8,164 bases of DNA from JACDER01 sp036394915 (GTDB lineage Bacteria > Actinomycetota > Thermoleophilia > Gaiellales > Gaiellaceae): positions 1 to 8,164 of the forward strand of contig DASWEE010000039.1 in assembly GCA_036394915.1 (NCBI GenBank), written 5' to 3'. Made by a program: the position numbers and the translations under genes. The notes beneath the pieces were generated by a model that had not been told where the DNA came from, did not search any database, and saw only the letters and a list, made by a program, of their open reading frames with translations. Of this stretch, positions 1 to 5,777 are shown one piece after another (within the stretch, counting starts at the first letter, position 1; each line of letters starts with the position of its first letter).

Positions 1-243
1 CGGGACGGTCTCGCGGACTGCGGTCGCGGGATTGTCCGTTCCGAAGGTGCCGACGTCGTAATTGGTCTTGTAATCAGTCATCGCCGGCTGGTCGGCGAAC
101 GAGTGGTCCTGGTTCGCGTCGACGTAGACGTTGTTGGCGGCCGCCTGGGCCAGCGCCGCCTTGTCCTCCTTCGACAAGCCCTTACCGCTGTTCGCCGCGG
201 CGGCACCTGCGATCAAGACAAGCGCAAACGCCGCGACGAGCAT
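1..243 (-). CDS. Secreted protein of unknown function, N-terminal part (runs off the left edge)
   Basis: An open frame of 81 codons with no stop runs from an ATG at 243 to base 1, so the C-terminus lies outside the window. An in-frame TAA at 285-283 and no ATG, GTG or TTG between it and 243 fix the start. The protein opens with a hydrophobic stretch (MLVAAFALVLIAGAAAA) that looks like a Sec signal peptide, with an AAA cleavage site before N18. Then come a short charged segment (GLSKEDKAALAQAAANN) and a polar stretch rich in D, N, T and Y (DANQDHSFADQPAMTDYKTN). The n-region has no positive charge, and no good Shine-Dalgarno precedes the ATG, so a rare start further up (ATT or CTG, adding GRIFLHIG) is possible. 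Third positions are mostly G/C, as in coding DNA here. I do not recognise the family. The gene diverges from the remnant at 472-636. Confidence 0.7.
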   Translation of the reverse strand, partial: MLVAAFALVLIAGAAAANSGKGLSKEDKAALAQAAANNVYVDANQDHSFADQPAMTDYKTNYDVGTFGTDNPATAVRETVP

Positions 244-471
244 CCCAATATGCAGAAAAATCCGTCCGGTTTCCCGCGGCGATTAGCGCTTGGATATATC
301 GCCTGCTACGCGAGTTGGCGGCCGGTCGCGGAGCGCGTCAAGCGCGAGGTCGCGCACGATCACATTTGCGGATTCGACCACCCGCAAAGGCTACGGCTAC
401 TCGACCTGCGTCTCAGTCACTCAGCGAACAACCTGGAAGTCGGCCATCATTCCCATCGCGTGGTGTTCCAC

Positions 472-636
472 CAGTACCACTACTTGCATGCAACGCGAGC
501 GGAGCTGTTGCGCCGGTTGGATCGCATCGACGACGCGCGCGCGGCCTATGAGCGCGCACTCGAACTCGTCCACTCGGAAGCCGAGCAGCGCTTCTTCGAG
601 CAGCGGCTGAGAACTCCAAGACTGACCGAGACGTAG
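472..636 (+). pseudogene. Fossil of an ECF42-group sigma factor: C-terminal tail only
   Basis: The frame ending at the TAG at 634-636 reads YHYLHATRAELLRRLDR, then DDARAAYERALEL, then an EAEQRFFEQRL ending. From family knowledge this is the signature of the extreme C-terminus of ECF42-type RNA polymerase sigma factors, whose long helical, TPR-like C-terminal extension ends in a YH-LHA-RA-LLRRLGR / EARAAYERAL / AER-FLERRL pattern. The sigma2 and sigma4 DNA-binding regions and most of the extension are absent. Upstream of about 472 I could find no matching continuation in any frame. The same frame stays open back to 103, but that part has no family resemblance and runs antisense to the secreted-protein gene, so I read it as chance. 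No start codon or ribosome site fits an intact small gene. Most likely this is a decayed or recombination-truncated gene whose 5' end has been replaced. The left boundary is approximate. Confidence 0.65.
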
Positions 637-736
637 GAACAGTAAAGCCGCGGCATGGGCGGCAACTTTGGTGTCCGCTGCGCCGTGCCTTGGGAATGAT
701 CCGACGGGTGTGTTCCTACCCCGTATCGCCGCGGTC

Positions 737-765
737 TTGACGAAGCTCGTTTCAGGTGCAACGAT
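737..765 (+). promoter_or_regulatory. Candidate sigma70-type promoter for the 63-aa ORF
   Basis: TTGACG (737-742) matches the -35 consensus at five of six bases. It is followed by a 17-base spacer and AACGAT (760-765), a weak -10 that keeps only the conserved A2 and T6. Transcription would begin near 772, just ahead of the ribosome site at 777-783, giving a very short leader. The spacing is ideal but the -10 is poor, so this is a suggestion. Confidence 0.3.
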
Positions 766-776
766 CATCCGGTCCA

Positions 777-783
777 GAGGGAG
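777..783 (+). promoter_or_regulatory. Ribosome binding site supporting the ATG at 790
   Basis: GAGGGAG lies six bases ahead of the ATG at 790 and contains GGAG, complementary to the 3' end of 16S rRNA. It is the best-placed Shine-Dalgarno in the window; most other starts here have none. It is the main argument that the short ORF is translated. Confidence 0.5.
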
Positions 784-789
784 CCACCC

Positions 790-981
790 ATGTACTTGCA
801 GAGTGCAAAGGCGTATTTCGGAGTGTGGATTGCCGACGACTGGCCTTCCTTTCGCCAGATCGTCGTGGGCCAGACGCGCTGGTTGATACTGCGCCGCCTG
901 ATCGCGCTAGGACGCCACACGAACCTGGGTGAGGTCGAGCCGGCTCCGCTGGCAACAGCGCCTGCGCGCCCTCAGGCTTAA
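790..981 (+). CDS. Small hypothetical protein, 63 aa
   Basis: The ORF starts at an ATG with a well-placed GAGGGAG and a possible promoter at 737-765, and ends at TAA 979-981. The product begins MYLQSAKAYFGVWIADDWPS. It has three tryptophans in the first half and a basic, amphipathic stretch (TRWLILRRLIALGRH) near residues 29-43, then a Pro/Ala-rich low-complexity tail (APLATAPARPQA). There is no signal peptide, convincing transmembrane helix or cysteine. I do not recognise the family. The weak tail, and a coding-like stretch in another frame just downstream (911-1096), make it possible that this is the 5' part of a longer, frameshifted gene. Alternatively it is a genuine small protein, or a chance ORF behind a fortuitous ribosome site. 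Confidence 0.42.
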   Translation: MYLQSAKAYFGVWIADDWPSFRQIVVGQTRWLILRRLIALGRHTNLGEVEPAPLATAPARPQA

Positions 982-987
982 GCCTGA
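972..987. repeat. Perfect 16-bp palindrome over a stop codon
   Basis: TCAGGCTTAAGCCTGA equals its own reverse complement and covers the stop codon of the 63-aa ORF (TAA, 979-981). In RNA it would form a 6-bp stem with a TTAA loop. No T-run follows on either strand, so it is not a standard intrinsic terminator. It could be a transcript-end hairpin, a dimeric regulator site between the convergent 63-aa and 36-aa ORFs, or chance. Confidence 0.4.
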
Positions 988-1029
988 CTCTGAGCTAGCG
1001 GATCTTCACCGGTCGGAGGGTGTTGCCGT

Positions 1030-1140
1030 CTACGTGCGCGGCAACCGCTCGTCAATGAACCGCTCCAGCCAACGCAACGCCGCCCGCTCGTAACGTGCCG
1101 GATCGACGTTCGCCAGTAACTCGCAGAGCGAGCCGATCAC
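1030..1140 (-). CDS. 36-aa ORF coupled to the GNAT gene; probable truncated domain
   Basis: The GTG start (1140-1138) overlaps the TGA stop of the acetyltransferase gene (1139-1137) as GTGA, the classic arrangement for translational coupling. The ORF ends at TAG 1032-1030. The product includes LLANVDPARYERAALRWLER and then FIDERLPRT. The VDPARYERAALRWLERFIDER segment resembles a short helical domain I associate with small actinobacterial hypothetical proteins (D-P-RYERAA-RWL-RF-E), which normally continue with another Ala/Leu-rich helix. Here the stop comes right after that segment, so the ORF is either a minimal version or truncated. I see no continuation in the other two minus-strand frames beyond 1030. 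The length alone would not make this convincing; the family resemblance and GTGA overlap do. Its function is unknown. Confidence 0.55.
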   Translation of the reverse strand: MIGSLCELLANVDPARYERAALRWLERFIDERLPRT

Positions 1141-2063
1141 TCCACAGGCTCGCCGCCAAGCGGGCCGACGAGAAAGATTCGGCCGGGCTTGAGGCGGTAG
1201 CCGAGCCGCTCGTTGAGGCGCCGGATCGGCTCGTTGCGCCTCTCGTTTTCCGTTTGCAGCCGCTCGTAGCCCTGCTCCTTTGCCCAGGCGATCTGCGCAC
1301 GCTTGAGGGCGCCGGCGATTCCACGCCCGCGCCAGTCGCGCCGCACGCCGGTCATGTCGTGGAAGGCGACGGTCGGCTGCGCGCTGTTGAGCGAGAACTT
1401 TGCGTAGCCGACCGCACGGCCGTCGGCAACGGCGACGAACGTGGCCTCCGGTCGATCACCCGCACCGCCCATGCTGTGCTGTAGCCAGTGCTCGTAGGAG
1501 GGCACGGCGTCGTGCTCTTGGCCCGGGACGTCGGGCACGGCCTGGGCGTGGACCTCATAGAGGTCGCGGGCGAGCTCGGGCCGCTCGGCCCAGGTGACGA
1601 TCTCGACGCCCTCTGGAGGGTCGATGGGCGGCGGCTCGAAGCCGACGAGATCGAGGACGAGTCGGCCGTTCCGCTCGTTCTCGACGAAGCCGCGCCGCTC
1701 GGCGAAGGCGAGGCTCTCAGGGTCGTCCTCCTCGACGATCGTCTCGAGCCGGTCGATCCCCTGCTCCGCCACCCACTCCGAGGCGGATCGGTAGAGCGCG
1801 GAACCCGCGCCGCGGCGGCGCGCTCCGGCCAGCACCGTGAGGAGAAGGACGGCCACGTCCGGTCGTTCCGTGCGGATCGCCGCGAACGCGGACCCGACGG
1901 CCGCGCCGCCGAGCCAAGCGAGCTGATCCGACCACGCGCTCACCTGCTGTTTGTACGAGCGCACCTCGGCCACGCCGACCGCCTCGTGCGGCCAGACGGC
2001 GTTGTAGATCTCGATCGAGCGGAGCTCGTCCGCCTCGTTCCGGCACGGGCGAATCTCCACCAC
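1137..2063 (-). CDS. Tandem GNAT-family N-acetyltransferase, 308 aa
   Basis: This is a cytoplasmic acetyltransferase predicted to move an acetyl group from acetyl-CoA to an unidentified amine. There are two GNAT folds in a row. Domain 1 (about residues 1-140) carries the acetyl-CoA pyrophosphate loop as RRRGAG (82-87) and ends with LAFAERRGF (118-126). Domain 2 (about 150-300) carries RGRGIA (245-250) followed by ALKRAQIAWAKEQGY, then TENERRNEPIRRLNERLGYR (271-290), a textbook motif B. Domain 2 looks the more complete catalytic unit. The double-domain layout is shared with mycothiol synthase MshD and many uncharacterised actinobacterial GNATs, and I cannot assign a substrate. Start: GTG at 2063, with a second GTG one codon later; no clear Shine-Dalgarno, consistent with coupling to the gene ending five bases upstream. 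Its stop overlaps the start of the next ORF. Confidence 0.9.
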   Translation of the reverse strand: MVEIRPCRNEADELRSIEIYNAVWPHEAVGVAEVRSYKQQVSAWSDQLAWLGGAAVGSAFAAIRTERPDVAVLLLTVLAGARRRGAGSALYRSASEWVAEQGIDRLETIVEEDDPESLAFAERRGFVENERNGRLVLDLVGFEPPPIDPPEGVEIVTWAERPELARDLYEVHAQAVPDVPGQEHDAVPSYEHWLQHSMGGAGDRPEATFVAVADGRAVGYAKFSLNSAQPTVAFHDMTGVRRDWRGRGIAGALKRAQIAWAKEQGYERLQTENERRNEPIRRLNERLGYRLKPGRIFLVGPLGGEPVE

Positions 2064-2068
2064 GGCGG

Positions 2069-2239
2069 CTAGGCGTCGCGGAGCCCGCGCTCAGCGGACT
2101 CCGGGCAGTAGAAGACGAGCCTGTCGTCCGGCCCGTCGTCAATCCAGTGCGCCTGCCACTGCTGGCGATCGAGGACTGGTAGCCAGACGCGCCGACACTC
2201 TTCGCACTGGGGAATGAGGGCGACCTGCTCGGCGCTCAC
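2069..2239 (-). CDS. Small CEEC (zinc-knuckle-like) protein, 56 aa
   Basis: Starting at GTG 2239 the product reads MSAEQVALIPQCEECRRVWL, then PVLDRQQWQAHWIDDGPDD, then LVFYCPESAERGLRDA. The layout (ALIPQCEEC--VWLP, an acidic middle, FYCPE-AER at the end) matches small hypothetical proteins I associate with Thermoleophilia, which usually end FYCPECAERE with two CxxC pairs able to bind zinc. Here the last cysteine is serine (CPES; TCC where TGC would give Cys), so one of four presumed ligands is missing. The start is chosen because family members begin a few residues before ALIPQCEEC. The frame is open further upstream, into the cyclase gene, without a better start. It sits five bases ahead of the GNAT start on the same strand, so the two are probably cotranscribed. 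Role unknown. Confidence 0.62.
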   Translation of the reverse strand: MSAEQVALIPQCEECRRVWLPVLDRQQWQAHWIDDGPDDRLVFYCPESAERGLRDA

Positions 2240-2363
2240 AGCCGGGATCTTAGGAACGTCGCAACGGTTGTCTTGGGAGGACGCCTGTGCTCGCAAGGTC
2301 TTGCGGTCCAAGACGCAAACCGAGCGGTCTTCGCGGCCGAGCCACTCGAGGTTGGGTGAGCAT
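2240..2363. other. Intergenic gap with overlapping inverted repeats
   Basis: The 124 bases between the cyclase stop and the 56-aa gene hold two overlapping inverted repeats. CGCAAG-GT-CTTGCG lies at 2292-2305 and GTCTTG-CGGTC-CAAGAC at 2298-2314. They share bases 2298-2305, so only one hairpin can form at a time. A third copy of GTCTTG (2270-2275) could also pair with CAAGAC. No T-run follows on either strand, so this is not a canonical terminator. It may shape the transcript end after the cyclase gene or be a leader for the downstream operon. I saw no clear promoter for the 56-aa gene. Confidence 0.3.
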
Positions 2364-5300
2364 TTATGAGGTCGGCGCAGCAGCCGTTTGCTCGAGCAGC
2401 GCGTCGGTCTCGGCGAGCACCGGCTTGTAGCCCATGGAGGCAAACAGGTTGCGTGCCTGACGGAGCGGCTCCTGTGCTTCGGGCCGGCCGAGAGCAGCCA
2501 GGCAGCGACCCTCGCCAAGGAGGGCGAGAGCTCGTTCGGGAACGTTCCCGAACTGCTCCCACCGGACGGCCGCTTCGGCATAGAGGGCTGCCGCGTCGGG
2601 GTGCTCACCGGCGTGCTCGGCGAGTTGCGCGCGGGCAGCGCAGAGCGCGTGCTCGTCGAGCGGGTACCGGGGCTCGAGTCGGTGGGCGAGCCGCTTGGCG
2701 AGGGCGGAGTCGCCCGCGGCGAGCGCGGTTCGTACCATCGCGGCCAGCTCTCTCGCGTAGTACGGCGTCTTTCGGGCGCCCGCTACCTGCTCGAGCTCGG
2801 CGAGCAGGGCAGATGCCCGCTCGGGCTCCTCCACCGCGAGCGCGGCGGCGGCCGGACTGAGGGCGATGACGATCATCTCGGCGGTGCCGAGCGCCCGGCC
2901 GGCCTCGATCAGCCAGTCGACAGCGAGACGAACTTCTTCGCGCTCGCCGCGCGCGAAGCGGTTCGCAAGCTCGACGGAGCGGTGCTCGAGCAGGATGAAA
3001 TCGTCGCCGCTTGCCTCGGCTACGGCGGCGAGCTGGCCGGCGCGCGCAAGCGCCTCCTCGGTGCGGCCGAGCTCTGCCAGCAGGGCGGAGCAGTTGGCGT
3101 TGAGCACACCCGCCGGCTCGACGAGGCCGCGCTGCTCGCAAAAGGCGATCCCCTGCTCGAAGTCGGCCAGTGCGCGTGCTGGTCCCCGGAGGGGATAGCG
3201 GGCGATTGCGAGGTTGTTCTGCACGATAGCGGCGTCCCTCCCTACGCCCTGCTCGACGAGTAGGCCGAGCGCCAGTTCCATGTCGACGAGGCCGTCCGCG
3301 TCGCCGAGCCAGACGCGGGCGTAGCCGCGGTAGCCGAGGGCGCGGGCGGGCTCGGGGAGGCCGAGCGTCCCGGCGAGCACGCTCGCACGGTCGGCAGCGG
3401 CGATCGCCTCGGCGTAGGCGCCGGCGATGGCGTGCGCGCTCGCGAGCTGCGCGTAGGCATCAACGAGCGCCGGCCGCGGTCTCTCCGGCTCGAGGAGCGC
3501 GACCGCCTCAGCTGCAAGCGCGAGCCACATCCGGCTATCGCCGCGGCGCAAGGCGACGCGGGAGCGGACCTGAAGCGCCCGCGCGGCCGTTTCCGTCTCG
3601 CCGCGGTCACGGAGCGATGCGAGGGCCAGGTCGAGCGCGTCGGCCGCCTCTCGCGAACGCCCGGCCTGGAGGGCTGCGTCGGCCCAGCGGACGAGGAGCT
3701 CGGGCCACTCCGGATCGTCGGCCGGGGTCAGCTCGAGGGCCCGAGCGAGCCGCGCTTCGGCCTGAGCGGTATCGAGACCGAGCGCGCGCTCGCCGGCGAG
3801 AGCGAGAAAGCGCCGCGCCGACACGGCGAGCTCCTCGGCCTGCTCCGTGCCGCCGGCGGCCTCTGTCAGCTCGAGCGCCTCCAGGTAGTGGTACGCGAGC
3901 ACCTCGGCCAGGTCCTCGACCCGCTCGCCGGCCTTGCGCTCGATCCAGACGGCCGCCGAACGGTGGCGGCGCGCCCGCTCTGCTCTCGGAACCTGGCCGT
4001 AGGCAACATCGCGGACGAGCACGTGCCAGAACGAATATTCGGTCTCACCCTCCATCGAGCTCGTCCGGGCGGGACGGACGAGCTCCTTCCGGGAGAGCTC
4101 GTGCAGTGCGATCTCCACCTCGCCCGCGGCACGAGCGCCGATCTCTGCCAGCGCGCCTGCCCAGAACACCTTCCCGACGACGGCGGCGTCCTGGAGCAGG
4201 CTCTTTCGCTCCGGATTCAGCGTGTCCAGGCGGGCGGCAATCAACGCCTGCACGCTCTCGGGCAACGCTGCCTGCGCTAAACCGTCTCCGCCCTGCCCGG
4301 GGCCGCGGTCCGCGAGCAGGCGCACGAACTCCTCCGCATAGAGGGGATTGCCGCCGGCCCTTTCGAGGATCGCCCGTTCGAGCTCCTCACTGAGGACCGT
4401 GGTGGTGGTGGCGAGGCTCGAGACGAGTTCCGCCGTCTCCCGATCCGAGAGCGGTGAGAGGTTGATCGTGTGGGCATTGCGCTGTCCCGCACCCCAGCCC
4501 GGCCGGCGTTCGTACAGCTCCGGCCGGGCCGCGCAGAGGACGAGCAGCGGCACCCCCTGCGACCACTCGGCCAGATACTCCAGGAAGGCGAGCAGCGCCT
4601 CGTCAGCCCAGTGCAGGTCCTCGAACACGAGAACGCTTGGGCCGGCGGCGGCGAGACCCTCGAAGAAGCGTCGCCAGGCAGTGAACAGCTCCTGCCGCTC
4701 GGCCGGCGACGCTGCCTCCAGGCCCACCAGCGGCGCCAGCCGCTGCAGCAGCCATTGGCGCTCGCTCTCCTCGGCAGAGACGGCCGCCTCGAGCTTCGTC
4801 GCGGCGACTTCCGAGGAGTCGGATTCGAGAATGCCGGCCTCCGCTTTGACGATCTCGCCCAGCGCCCAGAACGTGATTCCCTCGCCGTAGGGCAGGCAGC
4901 GCCCCTGCCGCCAGCGGATCAACTCGGGCTTCGCGTCGACGTAGGCGAACAGCTCCGCGGCGAGCCTGCTCTTGCCCACGCCGGGCTCGCCGACGATGGT
5001 GACCAGCTGCACAGTGCGCTGCTGCGCCGCCCGCTCGAACGTCCCGATCAGCAGCGGCTTCTCGAGCTCCCTGCCTACGAATGGCGTCTTGTATTCGAGG
5101 TTGACGTCCCGACCGAAGAGGACGCGAGCCGCCTTCGGACGCCAGAGCGAGAGCGGCTCCGCCTTCCCCTTCACTGTTACCGGCGCCAGGGACTCGTATT
5201 CGAACACCCGGCTGGTCGCCCGGTGAGTCTGCTCGCTGACCGCGACCCCGTTTACCGGCGCAGCGGTCTGGATGCGGGCGGCCGTGTTGACGACGTCGCC

Positions 5301-5777
5301 CGTGACGATCCCCTCCCCCTGCTCGGGACGAGCGCCGACTGACACCACCGCCTCGCCGGTGCCGATCCCGACCCGCACCTGCAGGTGAAGATCCGGATCG
5401 GCGTCATTCAGCTCCGCGATCGCTCTCAGGATCCTGAACCCGGCCCGCACGGCGCGCTCGGCGTCGTCTTCGTGCGCCACCGGCGCGCCAAATACGGCCA
5501 TGACCGCGTCGCCGACGAACTTCTCGACCGTGCCGTCGTAGCGCTCGATCTCCTCCCGCAGGCGCGCATGGTAAGGACGGATGCGGGCGCGCACGTCCTC
5601 AGGATCCTGCTGCTCCGAGGCGGCGGTGAAGCCGACGAGATCGCAGAAGAGAACGGAGACGATCTTCCGCTCCTCGAGCGCGGGGGCGGCCGGCTGCGCG
5701 GCGAGCGGTGCCGTGCAGTAGCCGCAAAATGCGAACGCGTCCGGGTTCTCCTTCCCGCAGCTCGGACAGATCACCAC
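2364..5777 (-). CDS. Zinc ribbon / class III nucleotide cyclase / STAND ATPase / TPR protein, 1137 aa
   Basis: This is a multidomain cytoplasmic signalling protein predicted to make a cyclic nucleotide under control of an ATP-driven switch. Residues 1-25 are a four-cysteine zinc ribbon (CPSCGKENPDAFAFCGYC; Cys 4, 7, 18, 21). Residues 37-212 are a class III cyclase domain. The metal-binding aspartates are D46 (FCDLVGFT) and D90 (KFVGDAVMAVFG), and the transition-state pair is N164 and R168 (GDVVNTAARIQ), so the site looks catalytically competent. Residues 232-600 are a STAND-type P-loop NTPase: Walker A GEPGVGKS (263-270), Walker B VLVFEDLHWAD (382-392), GNPLYAEEF (476-484) and a winged-helix-like FWHVLVRDVAYGQV (583-596). 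The rest, to 1137, is Ala/Leu/Glu-rich helical repeats of TPR type. Unlike LuxR-type relatives such as mycobacterial Rv0386, the C-terminus has no helix-turn-helix. Two tandem GTG codons (5777, 5774) can start it; there is no Shine-Dalgarno, and a -10-like box fits leaderless translation. The ligand sensed and the product (cAMP or cGMP) cannot be told. Confidence 0.93.
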   Translation of the reverse strand: MVICPSCGKENPDAFAFCGYCTAPLAAQPAAPALEERKIVSVLFCDLVGFTAASEQQDPEDVRARIRPYHARLREEIERYDGTVEKFVGDAVMAVFGAPVAHEDDAERAVRAGFRILRAIAELNDADPDLHLQVRVGIGTGEAVVSVGARPEQGEGIVTGDVVNTAARIQTAAPVNGVAVSEQTHRATSRVFEYESLAPVTVKGKAEPLSLWRPKAARVLFGRDVNLEYKTPFVGRELEKPLLIGTFERAAQQRTVQLVTIVGEPGVGKSRLAAELFAYVDAKPELIRWRQGRCLPYGEGITFWALGEIVKAEAGILESDSSEVAATKLEAAVSAEESERQWLLQRLAPLVGLEAASPAERQELFTAWRRFFEGLAAAGPSVLVFEDLHWADEALLAFLEYLAEWSQGVPLLVLCAARPELYERRPGWGAGQRNAHTINLSPLSDRETAELVSSLATTTTVLSEELERAILERAGGNPLYAEEFVRLLADRGPGQGGDGLAQAALPESVQALIAARLDTLNPERKSLLQDAAVVGKVFWAGALAEIGARAAGEVEIALHELSRKELVRPARTSSMEGETEYSFWHVLVRDVAYGQVPRAERARRHRSAAVWIERKAGERVEDLAEVLAYHYLEALELTEAAGGTEQAEELAVSARRFLALAGERALGLDTAQAEARLARALELTPADDPEWPELLVRWADAALQAGRSREAADALDLALASLRDRGETETAARALQVRSRVALRRGDSRMWLALAAEAVALLEPERPRPALVDAYAQLASAHAIAGAYAEAIAAADRASVLAGTLGLPEPARALGYRGYARVWLGDADGLVDMELALGLLVEQGVGRDAAIVQNNLAIARYPLRGPARALADFEQGIAFCEQRGLVEPAGVLNANCSALLAELGRTEEALARAGQLAAVAEASGDDFILLEHRSVELANRFARGEREEVRLAVDWLIEAGRALGTAEMIVIALSPAAAALAVEEPERASALLAELEQVAGARKTPYYARELAAMVRTALAAGDSALAKRLAHRLEPRYPLDEHALCAARAQLAEHAGEHPDAAALYAEAAVRWEQFGNVPERALALLGEGRCLAALGRPEAQEPLRQARNLFASMGYKPVLAETDALLEQTAAAPTS

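Noticed and set aside
103..471. Plus-strand open frame leading into the ECF42 tail (177 aa in total)
   Set aside because: Its first part is antisense to the better-supported secreted-protein gene and shows no family resemblance; only the part from about 472 onward looks like real protein.
1488..2072. Plus-strand ORF of 194 aa opposite the GNAT gene
   Set aside because: Antisense shadow: Arg/Gly/Asp-rich translation with no motifs, lying wholly within a gene with two clear GNAT domains.
2250..2363. 37-codon ORF with an ATG directly after the cyclase stop, in the same frame
   Set aside because: The product is mainly Arg, Pro and Leu, typical of non-coding GC-rich DNA, and the region instead contains inverted repeats. 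Read-through is possible but unsupported.
2240..2608. Upstream extension of the 56-aa CEEC protein into the cyclase gene (179-aa version)
   Set aside because: It would overlap the intact cyclase C-terminus by more than 200 bases. The family resemblance starts only a few residues before CEEC, and GTG 2239 is adequate.
2388..5342. Long plus-strand ORFs opposite the cyclase gene (for example 2388-3263, 3432-4280, 4470-5342)
   Set aside because: Shadows caused by high GC3 on the real strand. The cyclase frame carries all recognisable motifs, from the zinc ribbon to the TPR region.
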